DNA of 64,000 bases from Dipteris shenzhenensis (lineage: Eukaryota; Polypodiophyta; Polypodiopsida; Gleicheniales). The DNA is taken from NCBI GenBank assembly GCA_047967505.1, contig CM106541.1. One strand, written 5' to 3'. This document shows, one piece after another, positions 12,101 to 25,514 of the stretch (positions are counted from its first letter, which is position 1; each line of letters opens with the position of its first letter). The notes below the pieces were generated by a model that was not told where the DNA came from, did no database searches, and worked only from the letters and a program-made list of their open reading frames with translations. The translations under genes were made by a program, and so were the position numbers.

Positions 12101-12854
12101 CTCAGGCCACTGCCTCCTATGCATTGGGAATGCACCGTAGGTCGATATGGAAGAAAATTGCTGATTTGTTACATCCTTTTCTACTTGTTCCCCTTATGGC
12201 TAACACAAACAAGCTATTGGATTGGCAATTGCAACCATCTGCTACATGCTCTCATCATGTTCCTCTACCTGCCTTGACCTCCATCAAAGCCTACAGGCTT
12301 CTTCTGCCTGCTCCATGGATTCAACAATATGCTAATACTCTATGGCATATCAAGAAGCCCCTCTCATGGTGGCGAAAGAATCTCCGAATATTATGGAAGT
12401 GTAAAATGCCTTTCTTTAGAGATGCATGACAGGCACATTGTCAATGGGAGTCACACTTGCCAAACGTCGCATTGCACCATCCACATGTTTGAGATGTCAC
12501 GCTCCTTCAAAGACTGTCCCCCATTTGCTTTGGCAATGCCCGTGTTCTAGAAACCTCCTCGGGAGAATTTCAGATCATCTTCGACTCCGTTTCCCGAGTC
12601 ACAGATTTGGGAAACATTTTTGGCTATTTGGCAGATTTATGAGGTCTTTGTCTCAATACTCACTATTTCTCTCTTGGGTGAGATACTGGGCCCTTTGGAC
12701 AATCTGGAGTGAGCATAATTTGGCATACTTGGGTCGACAGATTCACAAGTCATATGAATCCTTCCGAGCCTCATTGCGGCAATCCTTATATGATGCCTGC
12801 CATGAGGGTGATCTAGATGCTTCTTGCATAGAGCTTCTCTTTTTATGTTTCTGA
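9165..12854 (+). pseudogene. LINE B ORF2 (endonuclease + RT), disrupted
   Basis: Endonuclease at 9165-9870: 'MQPDIVCLQKHNQH' (catalytic Glu replaced by Lys), 'FICGDFNNSPLPRD', 'LSDHAPLWMNL'. RT at 10460-11193: 'YKSPGWDGLTVEFY', 'WRPITLMPVVYKL', 'LQVDIAKAFDTVQWDF', 'VRQGCPLSALFYAIA' and 'QAYADDSFF', followed by a premature TAG at 11191. The C-terminal part (11335-12854) includes 'LRCHAPSKTVPHLLWQC', an RT-associated zinc finger. Premature stops include 10114, 10598, 11191 and 11896. Confidence 0.87.
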
Positions 12855-12942
12855 TCTTTGGGATACTCTCCATTTTGGAGAATTCCCATCTTGTAAATTT
12901 ATGAGCATATAAATATAGCACTGGATATTACTAAAAAAAAAA

Positions 12943-13068
12943 GTGTGTGTGTGCGCGCGCACACACACACAAACATACATACACACACACACACACACAT
13001 ACACATACGCGCATGCGCGCGCGCGCACACACACACATATATATATAGAGAGAGAGAGAGAGAGAAAG
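12943..13068. repeat. Palindromic (GT)n(GC)n(AC)n tract and neighbouring CA/GC/GA repeats
   Basis: 12943-12970 is (GT)5(GC)4(AC)5, a perfect 28-bp palindrome of alternating purine-pyrimidine. Further CA and GC runs follow to 13037, then (TA)n and (GA)n. It forms the 3' flank of LINE B. Confidence 0.95.
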
Positions 13069-15465
13069 AGATGTATGTGTACGTGTGCATATAGATGATT
13101 AAAACTAGATAACCGAGTTGTATTTTCAGCTTATAATTTGTTTTATCTTGACAAAAATGAGAAGCCTTACTAAAAGAAAGAGATTCAATTTGTGGTTCGA
13201 ATTCTATACGCAACATTTATGAACATAACTTATGTATGCCACCATGATTGTGCCACCATTCTCCTAGACCAACCGATTTTCTCCCAACTTAATTACGTCC
13301 ACCACATCTCCCTCAGCTGTCTTCGAAAGTGTCACAAGAATGGTTGCATCAAGAGACACCATCCCTTGAAACCATGAGTTTAGATCATAGTTACCAAGGG
13401 ACAACAAGAACAGTCCCTCTTCCTGCAACACGAGAATGCCGTTCTAGAGGGTCAGGGCAAAAGGGAACATCAGGTGTGCATACCAGAAACTCAAGACTCC
13501 TAGGAACAGCATTCTGATTGTCTTGAAAATTTCCTTGACACGGTTGCTTGGCGTCCCAGCTTCTCGGACTTGGCTACAATTTTATATGTACTTTCGTGTG
13601 TTTTGTAAGTTCAAAGCTGAAATGGAAAGTTCAGACCTACACAAAGTGATTATTTTTCACATTCTGGTATATTTCTAACCGTGTCGTATGATGTAGCAGT
13701 CCCATTCCAAGTCTACATCGAATGTCCCGTTCCAGCATCCAACATCCCGGATCCATGGAAAATATGGTTTTGATTGTGGTTACTGGGTTAGGCAGAGAAG
13801 ACAATTAATCAAATGATATCACTTTATTCAACCTGATTTAATGTTGTAAATGCCAATTTGGAAAAGTAGATGAGCACCTTTGAAAATTTGGCTTGCTTCT
13901 ACAAAGCAATCAAGCAAATGCCAACTCCTACACTAGCCCTTAGGGCCTATATTCAACTGTTTTTTTTTGTGACCGATCTTTTTTTCATGAAATATACAAG
14001 AACTTTACAACAAAAAATTTACTCTTCAAATAAGACTGTCTACTAGGCAAAAAGAACAGGCTTCGAAAGAAACCAGCTTGAAACCTCTATTACAATGCCT
14101 TCCAGTGGGAACATGCTGGCAGCCCAACGCCAGACTTTAGATACAATACAAAGTACAACGGTGGACAGGTCCCAACAATTGAAACATGCTTTGAAACCAA
14201 GAACAAACTAAGATGGACAACACCCCATCAAGATGAACATATTGATGCTTCGCATGCCAACCAACACACACTTTGAAAACTAAGACTCCATCAAGGTGAA
14301 TATATTCAACCAAGGCAAATAGATTACATAAATATATTGGTGAACTGGCATGCCAAGCTGGTCTTGGTTTATCTTAAGTTTACATAAATAGATCGCATCA
14401 GTGCAACATTGATTAAATCTAACAGAAAACACGTGTAACAGGTAAGCCCTTTCAGAAAAGCTCCAAAAGGTACTCAGAAGGCTGAGAACTCTACCCATAT
14501 GTACAACTATCCAATTCCCTGTAATTATTTGAACAGCAGGCCAATGGTAAGACCAACAAACACTGAGGACAAAAGAATATGTTAGTTCCCAGTTAGAATA
14601 CAAGAGACCCTGACAGGTATATATCCTTCGTTTACACAAGATTATAGTACAAGTGCTTCATCCAAAGGTCTGACTATATACAATACCTCTGTAGTTAAGA
14701 TCAATGCCTTACTGGTGGGTATATGGTATACATTATATCTGATAACTTCACCTGTTACATCATGTACCAAATTAGAAAGAAACAATGTGAAGTGTGAAAA
14801 GCAGGTGACAAACATAAGAGTGTCATAAATGAATTTTATGGAAAATCTGATAAATTTTAGACCGACTTGGTTTCCAGACTTATCTCAGCCAATATTTAGA
14901 CTGACATTGTTTTCAAACTTGCCTCAGCGAATTTAAATCCTTGCTTTTTTTAGAACAGGAAAGCCACTTTGCAATATGCAGCTGTTTCCTTCCTCAAAAT
15001 CCCTTTCTGAGATGTTGTGTCTGCTTTGCATGATGTCAATATATTTGAGGCGTCCTGTGTAACACAATCCAATGATATTAGAAAATGTGAAGAGCATGAG
15101 AAAGGATGATCAAGAAAAAAACGCATGCATCAATGTTCTCACAATGTAAACATTCATAGACTGATCCACCTTGTGAATAAGGTGAACAAAGTAATTCCAG
15201 AAAAAGAGGGTAAAACTTACAGGGAAGACTACCCAAAATGCAATCCTAAATGATCGATAGATTATATTATTGATACCCAACCTTTCTTTGTTGAATGTTC
15301 CCACTTAGTAAGGCACAATTGAAACCTCAACTCATGGCCAAACGTGAGGGAAATCCTACAAATTAAAAATGCAACAGTGAAACACCCGAGAAGAGTAGAG
15401 TATGTTTTAGATGATTACAGGCCTGGAAACTCTGATGTTTTACAGACTAATATGGACCAGAATTA
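13069..15465. other. No gene recognised; REV3 3' flank
   Basis: AT-rich DNA with only short open frames and no recognisable domains. A T9 run at about 13960 could be the antisense tail of an old LINE end, but I cannot confirm it. The REV3 3' UTR must start at 15465 and run leftwards; no clear polyadenylation signal was identified. Confidence 0.45.
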
Positions 15466-15624
15466 TCACAGTGAATTAAAGCCATGCTGTTTTATGGCTG
15501 TGACAGCTGATCTCCACTCTTTCTGAACTTTTGTACGTTCAAAGAGAACAGAGCAATCAAGGGACTTGCAGCCAGTTCCTTCTTCAATATCCTTTGCATC
15601 GCCCCCTCCGCAGTGTCTGCAGAT
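15466..15624 (-). CDS. REV3: REV3 last exon with CysB (iron-sulfur) cluster and stop
   Basis: A 52-codon terminal exon plus TGA at 15468-15466. It encodes 'ICRHCGGGD', '[19 protein letters not shown]' and a short tail. The spacing C-x2-C-x13-C-x4-C equals that of the plant REV3 CysB motif, which binds a [4Fe-4S] cluster and anchors the accessory subunits POLD2/POLD3. The tail lacks the last dozen or so residues seen in Arabidopsis. The acceptor is a good 'tttcag' at 15625. Confidence 0.93.
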   Translation of the reverse strand: MCRHCGGGDAKDIEEGTGCKSLDCSVLFERTKVQKEWRSAVTAIKQHGFNSL

Positions 15625-16204
15625 CTGAAAATTCACGAATGAAATAGCATGGAAAGTTGAGTGTACATCTAGGAGCATCTAAAGAAAAGCATACTTAGCA
15701 TGACTTTTTTCATATCTCAACTGTAATTTGCTATTTGTAAATCAAGAGGGGGTTAAAATATGTGTATCAAATGATAATACAATTCTAAATGTGAACCTCT
15801 TTGTTTGAAAAGATGCTAGCATTTAGCTATCTCCGGGTCACAGTCACCACGAAACCTTTCACTGCACGGTTCAGAAACACTTCAATATGAAACGTTTCAG
15901 GGAAACTCTGAAATCTTTGCCAGTGACATGTCTACCACGTAATTTTGTGTGTGTGTGCACGCGCGCAAGCGCTTCTCTCCGGCAATCATTTTATGCTTGT
16001 CCTCGGGTGAGGGAACTTGACTATCCTGCCTTCTTGTCATATAATGAGATCTCTTAATGTTTGTAACTAGCTGTCCCTTTTTCCTTTGGGACTGCTTTTT
16101 TAATAAAATTACAAATGGATTTCACCAAAAGAAAAAAAAGGTGTGTGTGCGTGCACGTGCATGTGTAGAGATGAATCCAGGAACATTAACAACACACACA
16201 CACA

Positions 16205-16250
<46 letters not shown>

Positions 16251-19200
16251 TAAGCGTTCTCAGCAGCAATCTTTCTTTGATTGCTTGCAGACTCGCCAAA
16301 TAGATCAGGATGTATATTTGGTTTTTACTGATTTTTTCTAGCGCCTCTTTTCTGAGGTGACTATTCTTGTAATATAATCAATCAAAGCTTTCACTTTTTT
16401 TTAAAAAGTGTGTGAGTGTATTTAATTACTTTTCTATATATGTGTGTGTCACACGAAACACATATCCACTTGCTTGTTAATTCATTTATTGCATATCTTT
16501 ATTTTCTGAAATTTCAAGTTCTTTAAATTAGGATGGTTGCTCTAGCATTTGAGAGTGGGCACCAATTGAAGAGGTAACGGGAATTAGTGTCTCACAAGTT
16601 GAGACTACAACCAACCCAAGTTACCCAAACATGGAACCAATCAAACGCATAGAAAGCATACAGACCCAGCAATTGCTGATGTGGCATTCTGACGCGGCAC
16701 GCTAATGTGGCGCATTGACATGGCAGTCAAGAAATGGCGTTGGACACATGGCAGCCATGAGGTGGCACAGGACACATGGCAGCCTGTGAGATGGCACAAA
16801 ACATGTGGCAGAGTCCTGCATGACCCATAGCACCACCTGTCACTGCAGGACTCAGTCTCTGAAGCAGCCCAGCCTCCTGCATCTATAACAGGAGACCCAT
16901 CCCTTCACTGTGCACGCTCTCCCCCCTCTTGACATGGCATGCAGATGTGGCAGCCATGGCGTAGCATTGGAGCATGGCAGCCCATGAGGTAGCATTAAAA
17001 TGGCAATGGACATGTGGTAGGGCCAATTGTTACTACATGGACTCAGTCTCCACACAGCCCACCACCATCACCTTCTATTTGAGGCGTTTCCATTCCCTTC
17101 ATACCATTTTGGGCCCAAATTCCCATGCCTAAAGCAACCCCTCCTCTTGTATCTATAAAAGCAAACCCATCCCCTTCATTGTGCACACTCTCTCCCCCTC
17201 TTGCTGATGCATACTCTCCTCCTCCTGCAGCAGCTCCTCCAGAGCAGCAGCCTTCTGCAACAATTGCAAGATCATTTCTTGTCAAAGGAATGCAAAAGAG
17301 ACATGATGGTGCAATGGGATATACTTTGGCAATGACAAGACAAGAAAGGTTTGAGAGCATGTTACTCGCTTTTGGGACACTTTACTTAAAAGTTCAAGCT
17401 TTAAGTAAAAAGGATTTGGTGGAGCAACAAAGGAAATTTCATGTGGGGTTGGGAAACTCCATTCAAAACGAAGTCGACAACATCAGCCCCATGCCTCTAG
17501 ATGTGGCACTAAAGGTTGAGAAGAAGCTACTCTTCTCCGGCAAGTGCAACCCAAAGAAGAGGAGCTTCCAAAAAGAATTCAAGAAAAATCAAGGAGCATC
17601 CAACAGACCACCTCAAAAGCATGTCCATCAAGAGAAGTCTTCTAATACCTCGTCTCATCAACAAAAGCAAAGGAATAGTCCAAAGGTCGGTGCACAATTT
17701 CTATGAGTGTCCCCAAAAGAAAGCTGACAAAGCAAACAAGGAGGCTTTGAAGATGGCAGCGGCAACCCACAACATGGAGACTCCCCCACAAAAAGATGAG
17801 GATTCATCAATCCATAGTTTGCTCAAAACTTGGGAGCAAGTAAAAGATCTTTCAGCATTTTCTTGCTGGATGATGGTGCAACACATGACTTTATATCATA
17901 TCAGTTAGCATAAAGTTTGGGCATAGCTACTAAAGACAAAGGTGAAGCACAAGAGGCACTTGGTTTTCAAGTGTCATGAAGAAAAGGTGTGTCCTCTCAC
18001 TAGCAAACTCAAGGTTCACATTCAAGGTTATCTTGATCACCTATCTTTTATGATTGCTCCAATCTAAGGTGTTAATGTCATACTCAGAATGCCTCGGCAT
18101 AAGCAAGCCAATCCTCGAATTATTACGCAAAGAAGTAACTGACCATTCACCTTAAGCTAGAATTGATTACGCAAATAAGTAATTGTATAAATACTATTTG
18201 TTTTCTTAATAGCTAGAGTTTCAGGAAATACTTTTCCCATGGTAGGCCATTCACAACCTTCAGCAATTGTTAGAAAAGAAATATGTTCTTTCCTTATTTA
18301 TGTTGTTGAAAAGGAAGTTCCAGAAGAGATTTCTACAGATCCACCCAGTCAAGGAATGCTAAACTTACTTAAAGAATTTTCAAATAGTTCTCGCAAGAGT
18401 TGCCTAGTCAACTTCCACCAAAAAGGCCTAAGATTGACTTAGTTCTCGGATGTTCTCCACCCAATAGACCTCCATACCAAGTTAGTCAAACCCAACAAGA
18501 TGAGATCTTCAAGCAAGATCAATAACTTTTGGGGAGGCCTCGTCCAATCCTAGTCGTTCCCCCTTTTGCTCTCTTATCTTGCTAGCCTTAAAGAAAGATG
18601 CATCTTTCGAGATGTGTGTAGACGATGTGTGTAGACTATAGAGCCTTAAATAAACACACCACCAAAAACTAGTTCCTTATTTCTCGAATAGATGACATTT
18701 TTCTCATCTTGGAGGATCTACGTATTTTGGCCAAATAGAGCTTATCATCAAGTTTGAGTAAAACCTAAAGATATCCATACAACCACATTTCGACCAACTT
18801 TCAGAGTATCTAGTAATACCTTTTGGCCTTACTAATGCCCCAACCACCTTCAACAAGCTCATCAAACAATTATTTAGAGATCATCAAGAATTCATGGGAG
18901 TTTTCTCCGATGACATTCTTATCTATTTTCAATAAGAATGAGGAGGAACATAGAGAGCATTCGCAACTATGTTCAGTTTATCAGAAAAAACCATTTTGAT
19001 AAAGGATAAAGACAATGAATGCTTCCTTACAGGAATTCCATTTTTTAGAGATGTTGTCGCTCTACATGGTCTAACCAAGAAGAAGGTTAAGTTTAGATGG
19101 AATCTGAAAAAGAAACAAGCTTTCAAAAGCTGAAACATGCCTTAACCACAGGCCTCAATTTGATCGTTCCTAACATACAAGAACCCTTCTTGGTAGTAGC

Positions 19201-22200
19201 CGACACTACTAGTGACTTATGAAGTAGAAGATGAGGTGACATCTCTTAAGGATATATATGCAGAGATGTTAATTTCTCTCAAGTATGGACACCACTCACC
19301 ACACCTACTATATCAATGATTGATACTTAGACAAGCAAGAGAAACTATGTATTACAAAGGAATAACAAAAGGTTACAGGTCTGGCACTATTGCTTACATT
19401 TCAACATGTATGATGGAGGAAAACCCAAAGACTACAGCAGTCATTGCCTATTCCCAAAAGACCCGTCTCAAAGACTGGGTTCTTGAATCAGACGATCACC
19501 ACACACACACACACATCCACACACTTACTCTTTTTTTTGGGTGAAATCCATTTGTCATTATATTACAAAGAACAATCCCAAAGAAAGGGACAACCAGCTA
19601 CGAACATCAGAAGATGTCATTATATGACAAGAAGGCAAGATAATGTAGATCCAATGCATGTAGGCGATCATAAAATGATTGTCGTATAGAGATGCTCAGA
19701 AAAACTGATAATTAGCCAATGATTGTCATATAGAGATGCTCAGAAGAAGCAGATCATAGCCCTGCTTCACGAGATGAAAACTAAACAGCAAGAAATTCTT
19801 GCCAAAGGAAGCATTGGGGAAACGAGCCTGGAGTCGTTGCTGTACAAGAAGCAAGAAATCATGAGACTTTGGGCAAATGTGGCATAGCCTCTCGAATACA
19901 CACACACACACGGGTGGGCGCTTTTTTTTGTGAGATCCAAATAAATCTATTAACAGAAGTTGTCTCCAAGAAGGAGAGCAATTACATCTTTAGAAAACTT
20001 GCATATATGTCAGATACTTAGAGTAATCCAACTGGCCCACATGCAGACAGTCAAAAGGACTGCCTGAGGGACGCTCGAAAAAAAGAGAACTTAATGGTTT
20101 CTCTCCTTCCAAATAGTCCATAGGGCCCAATAGCGAACCCAAGAAAAGAAAAGCGATGACTATGCCAGAAGACCAGAACAGTCACACACACACACACACA
20201 CACACTTCTTCTTCTTCTTTTTGGGTAAAACTTTTTAAAATTTTGCATTAAGAAAGCATTTACATTCATAGCTGTCCCACAGTGGGACAGCTAGTACTCA
20301 TAACAAAATACTGACAACTAAAAGAAGTAAAAGCTGCTCCAGTAAAGAATAGCTAGTGTTATTTATTGATAGTTATAGTTATAAATCTATGTATATTATG
20401 TATTTATACATACAACTTGTATTTGAATGTTTATGGTACATAGACTAGGAGAAGAGAAATGGTTAAAATAAACATTGTTCAAATGTTAAATCAATAGTAA
20501 CCAGTTTCGACAAAGGTTGAAACCTTTGAGAGTTGATGAAACTTACAATCTACAACTAGCTGCTGTTACTTCAAACTGCAATAATCTCAAGAAATCTTTA
20601 AAGACCTACTACTAACTGCAGTTTTTTTTCTCTAAACATATGCATTTTAGAGGTTTCATTGAGATATTTTAAAGGCTGAAGTTTCATTGGAATATACTCT
20701 ATTGAAAATTTTAAATGTTAATCAAGGCTGAGCATCCAGGTCTCCTGAAAGACTATGCTCCAGGTATAACCAATTTTGCATCAAAACACGGCCACCAGCT
20801 ATATTAGAAAATTGACAGATGATGTGAATAAATGAAGGAAACATAAGGAACAACTCCCTTCACGTTGGTCATTTCACTTGTGGCTCTTCTGCATGCATAT
20901 ATATTCGATTATAATTTCATACACTAAGAGTTTCAAATATTTGCTTAGCACAACAAAGAGAGATTTCAGGGGATGCACACTCACTGCTTCGAGGTGCTTG
21001 AACTCCCTTTCCAATCGAGATGCTCTTCCAAAAATACTACTTCCGACAACAATTTCATTGCCTGAACAAGTATCACAGACTGCACTGGAAGCATTGATCA
21101 GGTCTCCACATACCATACAATGTTGTGAAAGGTAGTAATGATCTATGGTACGTCTACATGATGACTTGCTCTGTGCATTATTTTCATCTGTTATGACCTT
21201 TTGAACATTCATATCCCTTGACAGTTTCCCAAGGTTTGAAAATGAGGTGAGAATGGGCCTCTTTGTTATTGGTGCACGAAATGGACGAGGCATGTCACTG
21301 TACCAAGCATGCAAATCAACACCAACAAGACCAAAAACCCTTTGCAATGCAGGAATGATTTGCTTTGTGATATAGTATGTGTCGTGTAGCCGTAATGGAG
21401 AATTCATATTGAGAAGAGCATGGGGATCAACAACCATATCAACAAGGCGCGCACCCGGTTCTCCATGGACCACGGCATAGGGTATTCTCTCTCCATAGTG
21501 AGGCTCTGCTCGAGGATCAATAGACATAGCTTTGGTCGCCACTATTGCTGCTGGAGGTAAAACTGAAGCCCTTGCACTATAGCTGCCCAGACGAACCTCC
21601 TTGGCAAAGATAAAATCCTTGACAGAAATGCGGCCACTCGAAATTTTAACCCACTGCCTTTGCAAGTACGATTTCACCTGCTCATTTCCATGTCAAGTAT
21701 AAAAACTCACTTTGATAGACCAGATATGCACACCAAGCTCCTCATGCAAAACTCTTGTTCACAACACATGCTATAACAGAAAAATGTACCGATCTGCATG
21801 AGAACTGCTTGCAAACAGTAACTCAAGGTGATATCTAAATTTCTTTAGAGACTATAACCAGATCCAGAAGGATGTTAAAACTAAAGCTATAAAAGTAAAA
21901 TATATCGTTTCCTTACATTGATGATTACGGGATCAAGCACAGCAGGTACCCTGCCCCCACCCCCCCCCCCCCCAAAAAAAAAAAAAAAATTGTGAAACTT
22001 TGAAAAGCAAATATGAGGGCTGACTTTTACTGTAGCAAACTACAATTTGTGAACTAATTGAAATAGCTTCTGATAAATTTTACATGTCATCGTCAAACCT
22101 CGATGGCTTTTTAAAAACTTGTAGTCCATGACAAGATTTGGCTTCAAAATAGCGTCATCGGTAACCATCAATGCTGTCCTCAATCTCTATATGCGACGGA

Positions 22201-24380
22201 CAGTATCAGTCTACCCGCTTTACAGATAACGATCGATCATGAGTAAATGTCTAAGGATCTCTAACTTTGGCAAGGCAACAAACTTGCTTTTCCTTGAATT
22301 GTAAACAATATTCTCTTCTTGGTGAAGAAGAAAGGGAGAGAGGCAGACCTGATGTGAGAAAAAGAAGAAAAGGTGAGGAGAAAGCCCTGGTTTTTGGGAC
22401 AAGAAGGTGATTGAGAAAACGTATTATAGTTTAACTCTATAGATCAATGTCTCACACCTTTATAACAGAGACATTTAAAACTTCAACAATGAGGACCATA
22501 AGCACAATTATGCATAGAGTTTGAAGTCTTTACAGGCAGATTCTCATGCACACATTAATAGATAGCTGCAACCTTTCGAAAATATATTCCTGATCATCAC
22601 TAATTCTGCATTTTTTCTCTCTGTACAGCTGAGGTGGAAATTCAAGGAATGTTTCATAGGGCATAAATAGGCTAAGATAAATGTTGATCGCACCACTCAC
22701 TTGTGATACATCTTGCGTTTCAAAAAGTATTCTCAACGATCGTTCCAAGGTTTTAGAAACAGCACCACAACTGTCCCGCCGAACCGTTTCGATTCCCTTT
22801 GCATCAAAACTTGGTCTGACTTGTTTGGGGTTCTCATAACTGTAACCGACATACCTCTTTTTTGTGAGTAGCACACATGGATGGTAAACCTTTTCCATTT
22901 TTAAAGTAACAGGATGTGGATTCATTGCCGTGACAGCCGATGCAATTTCCTCCCCTATCTTGAATGCCTCCTCTCTTGTCCGGCCCTTGAGAAGGACAAA
23001 CATACTGCAATCACAGCAGTTTGAATCAAGTATTTAACGATAGAAACCATTTAAAGAAGAACATATTTTCAAATTGAAGCAGAAAACCGAAAAGACAACT
23101 TTTATTGAGTGAATTGTGAAACGGTTCATGAGCATATATATTTATGTCCTCAAATGTCTAGGGAGTCCAAAATGAAGTGTCCTATTGGGTGCATCAAATA
23201 AACACCAAAAAGGATTAACCTTTGCTGCCCCTGTGGTTGCCATATGGGTTGCCCACATGGCAACCTCTCTCAATACCTCTCTCCCTCCTGCCAAGCCCAC
23301 TTCTCCTTGTGCCCACATGGCAGCCTCTCTCAATCCCTCCCTTCCCCCTGCTGGTCCCACTTCACCTCTCACAGGTGGGGAGTCAAAATCTAAAAGCCTT
23401 AGCCCCTTTGTGTTATGTTGTACTTTCTGTCTACTTCTACGGTCAATCAGAGTAGAAGTATTTTGGTAGGTTTGGTCTCCAAAGTATCAAGAAGATTCAG
23501 CCTCGATAGACTTGTATCTACTTTACTAAAAGAAAGATTGCATAGATAAGATGTCAGGGCAGCTGGGACAGCAAGGTCAGGGAGGAGTGGGACAGGGACG
23601 GGGGGGGGGGGGGGGGGGGGATAGTCTCCCCTGTTTTGGATATGTACTTTACCCAGCAAGTTGTAACTTTCGTCTTCTACTCTTTGATTTTACTCTATTT
23701 CATGAAAACAATCTTGTAGGTGAGGAGAACCAGGACAGCCAGGGTCCAAGTATGGGTTAAAAATGCTTGACTCCTTCGGGAGACATCCCAATTTTCAAGT
23801 CACTGTTATGTTGACACTTGGGTAGTGGCTTGAAATGCCTCAAGTCACAGGACACCAAGGAGGAGTTCGTTAGCCATCTGAATATGAATATGGAGCTGGA
23901 TAGTCCTGAGATCACTTATAGGAACAGGCTGAAATTTCTGACCAAGGGAATGGGTGATATCCCAATGAATAATAATCCCATATGCCTGAGATGAGATACA
24001 TTACAAACAAGTACTGTGTGTCAGATTCTTGCTAAATTTGCTATATATAAGTAAAATTTCAGATCAGTAAATAAACATAGGATGAGGAGGAATTCTTTAT
24101 TCTAGACAAAGCAAATAGCATGAGTGTACTTGCAAAGAAGTAAGGCGCAGAAATTTGTACAAGCTGTACATTGATGTACCAACAACAAATGCAAGAGACT
24201 TCACAGATAATGACAACAGCTGGTTATGGCAAAAGAGATAGAGTCATATAACTTTTGAAAGTTGAAAAATTTTGCACAAGCAACACTACAGGATATATCA
24301 TGCACCTGAGAAAGCAAGGAGGGAAACAACAAAGAGAGAACTCCAAAAAGCCATGTTTGGAGAAAACTCATATATTGTGG

Positions 24381-24414
<34 letters not shown>

Positions 24415-25464
24415 GCATACATGTATAGATATATATACACACATACATACATATATCCATACATTTATTTATTTTATTTTATTTTTATTTATTGCTTATA
24501 TCTCAATTTTTGTTACTATAGTTTTGTATTCATATATACCTTTATAAAAGTAGAATATATCCACAATCTTATATTTATATTTGTATTTGTATTGTTTTGT
24601 TTTTTAATTTATATTTGAATTCTCTATAGTTTTGTTTTCTAATTTACAGCTGAATTCTCAGCTTCAACATCGTCACCATCTTAACAGCATCAGCACCATC
24701 ATTTTCAGCAACACCATCGGCATTGGCATCGATATCAGTGCCAGCCTCAACATGCCCCTCTAGCCTGACCGGCACCATACCCCCTTACGCCTCCTGACAG
24801 TACTCCTTGTCATCCCTACCCCTTAGCCAGCCAACATTCCCCTCTACAGACGGACTCACCTCTGCCATCTCCCAGATGTCCCCATAACAGTCTGCGTCTT
24901 CTACCGTCCCCACTACTCTGCCCATGGAAGTACGATCTTGAACGAGATCTTTAAATCATTGCAAGTGCTAAGCTATCCAGCCTCCCGTAGCCCTCGGATC
25001 AGAGATGTTTTGGTGACTTTCATTCATGAGGCCGTACGACACAAAGACCAGCTGCTCAGGGCACATAGACGAGATCAGGGTGTCCAGCTAGATTCCACTC
25101 CAAGAGTGATCACATAGGCCCTGTGACAAACTCACCGGCATTTCGATGCACTGATCAAGCTTGGTTATCTTCCCTCCATGATAACCAGATCAGGCATGCG
25201 TGTGGGTGTAACAGTGGCACTTGTCCGACGCAGGGCCACAGGTAGGAGACCACAGCAGACCATGCATACTGATCATTGCCAGCGCTCTATCATGGGTCTT
25301 AGGCCGACACATCCCTGTACATCACGGAGGATCACTACAGTGACACCACACCACAGCATCCTTGCTTCTGGTGCCCTCAAACACTTTGCACTTTGCACTA
25401 GTGATTTTATGTTTATGTTGCACTTGTCTTAAAAGTAGATGCCGGCTCCACCCATTCAGCTCAT

Positions 25465-25514
<50 letters not shown>

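Larger units (their letters stand above)
7363..12938 (+). mobile_element. LINE B, full-length structure but decayed, TG-flanked
   Basis: About 5.6 kb with a 5' leader (7363-7894), ORF1 (7895-8957), ORF2 (about 9165-12854) and a tail ending 'ggatattacta' plus A10, joined to (GT)n at 12943. ORF2 is clearly related to LINE A, so the two are members of one family. It sits head-to-tail behind LINE A and its tail copy. Confidence 0.88.

Noticed and set aside
14280-14639. 119-codon minus-strand open frame downstream of REV3
   Set aside because: No recognisable motif, low-complexity hydrophobic composition, and not joined to REV3 in frame; could be 3' flank only.
23142-23469. Possible small Ala/Pro-rich protein
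   Set aside because: Follows a 60-bp tandem repeat within a REV3 intron, is open on both strands, and has no conserved motif.
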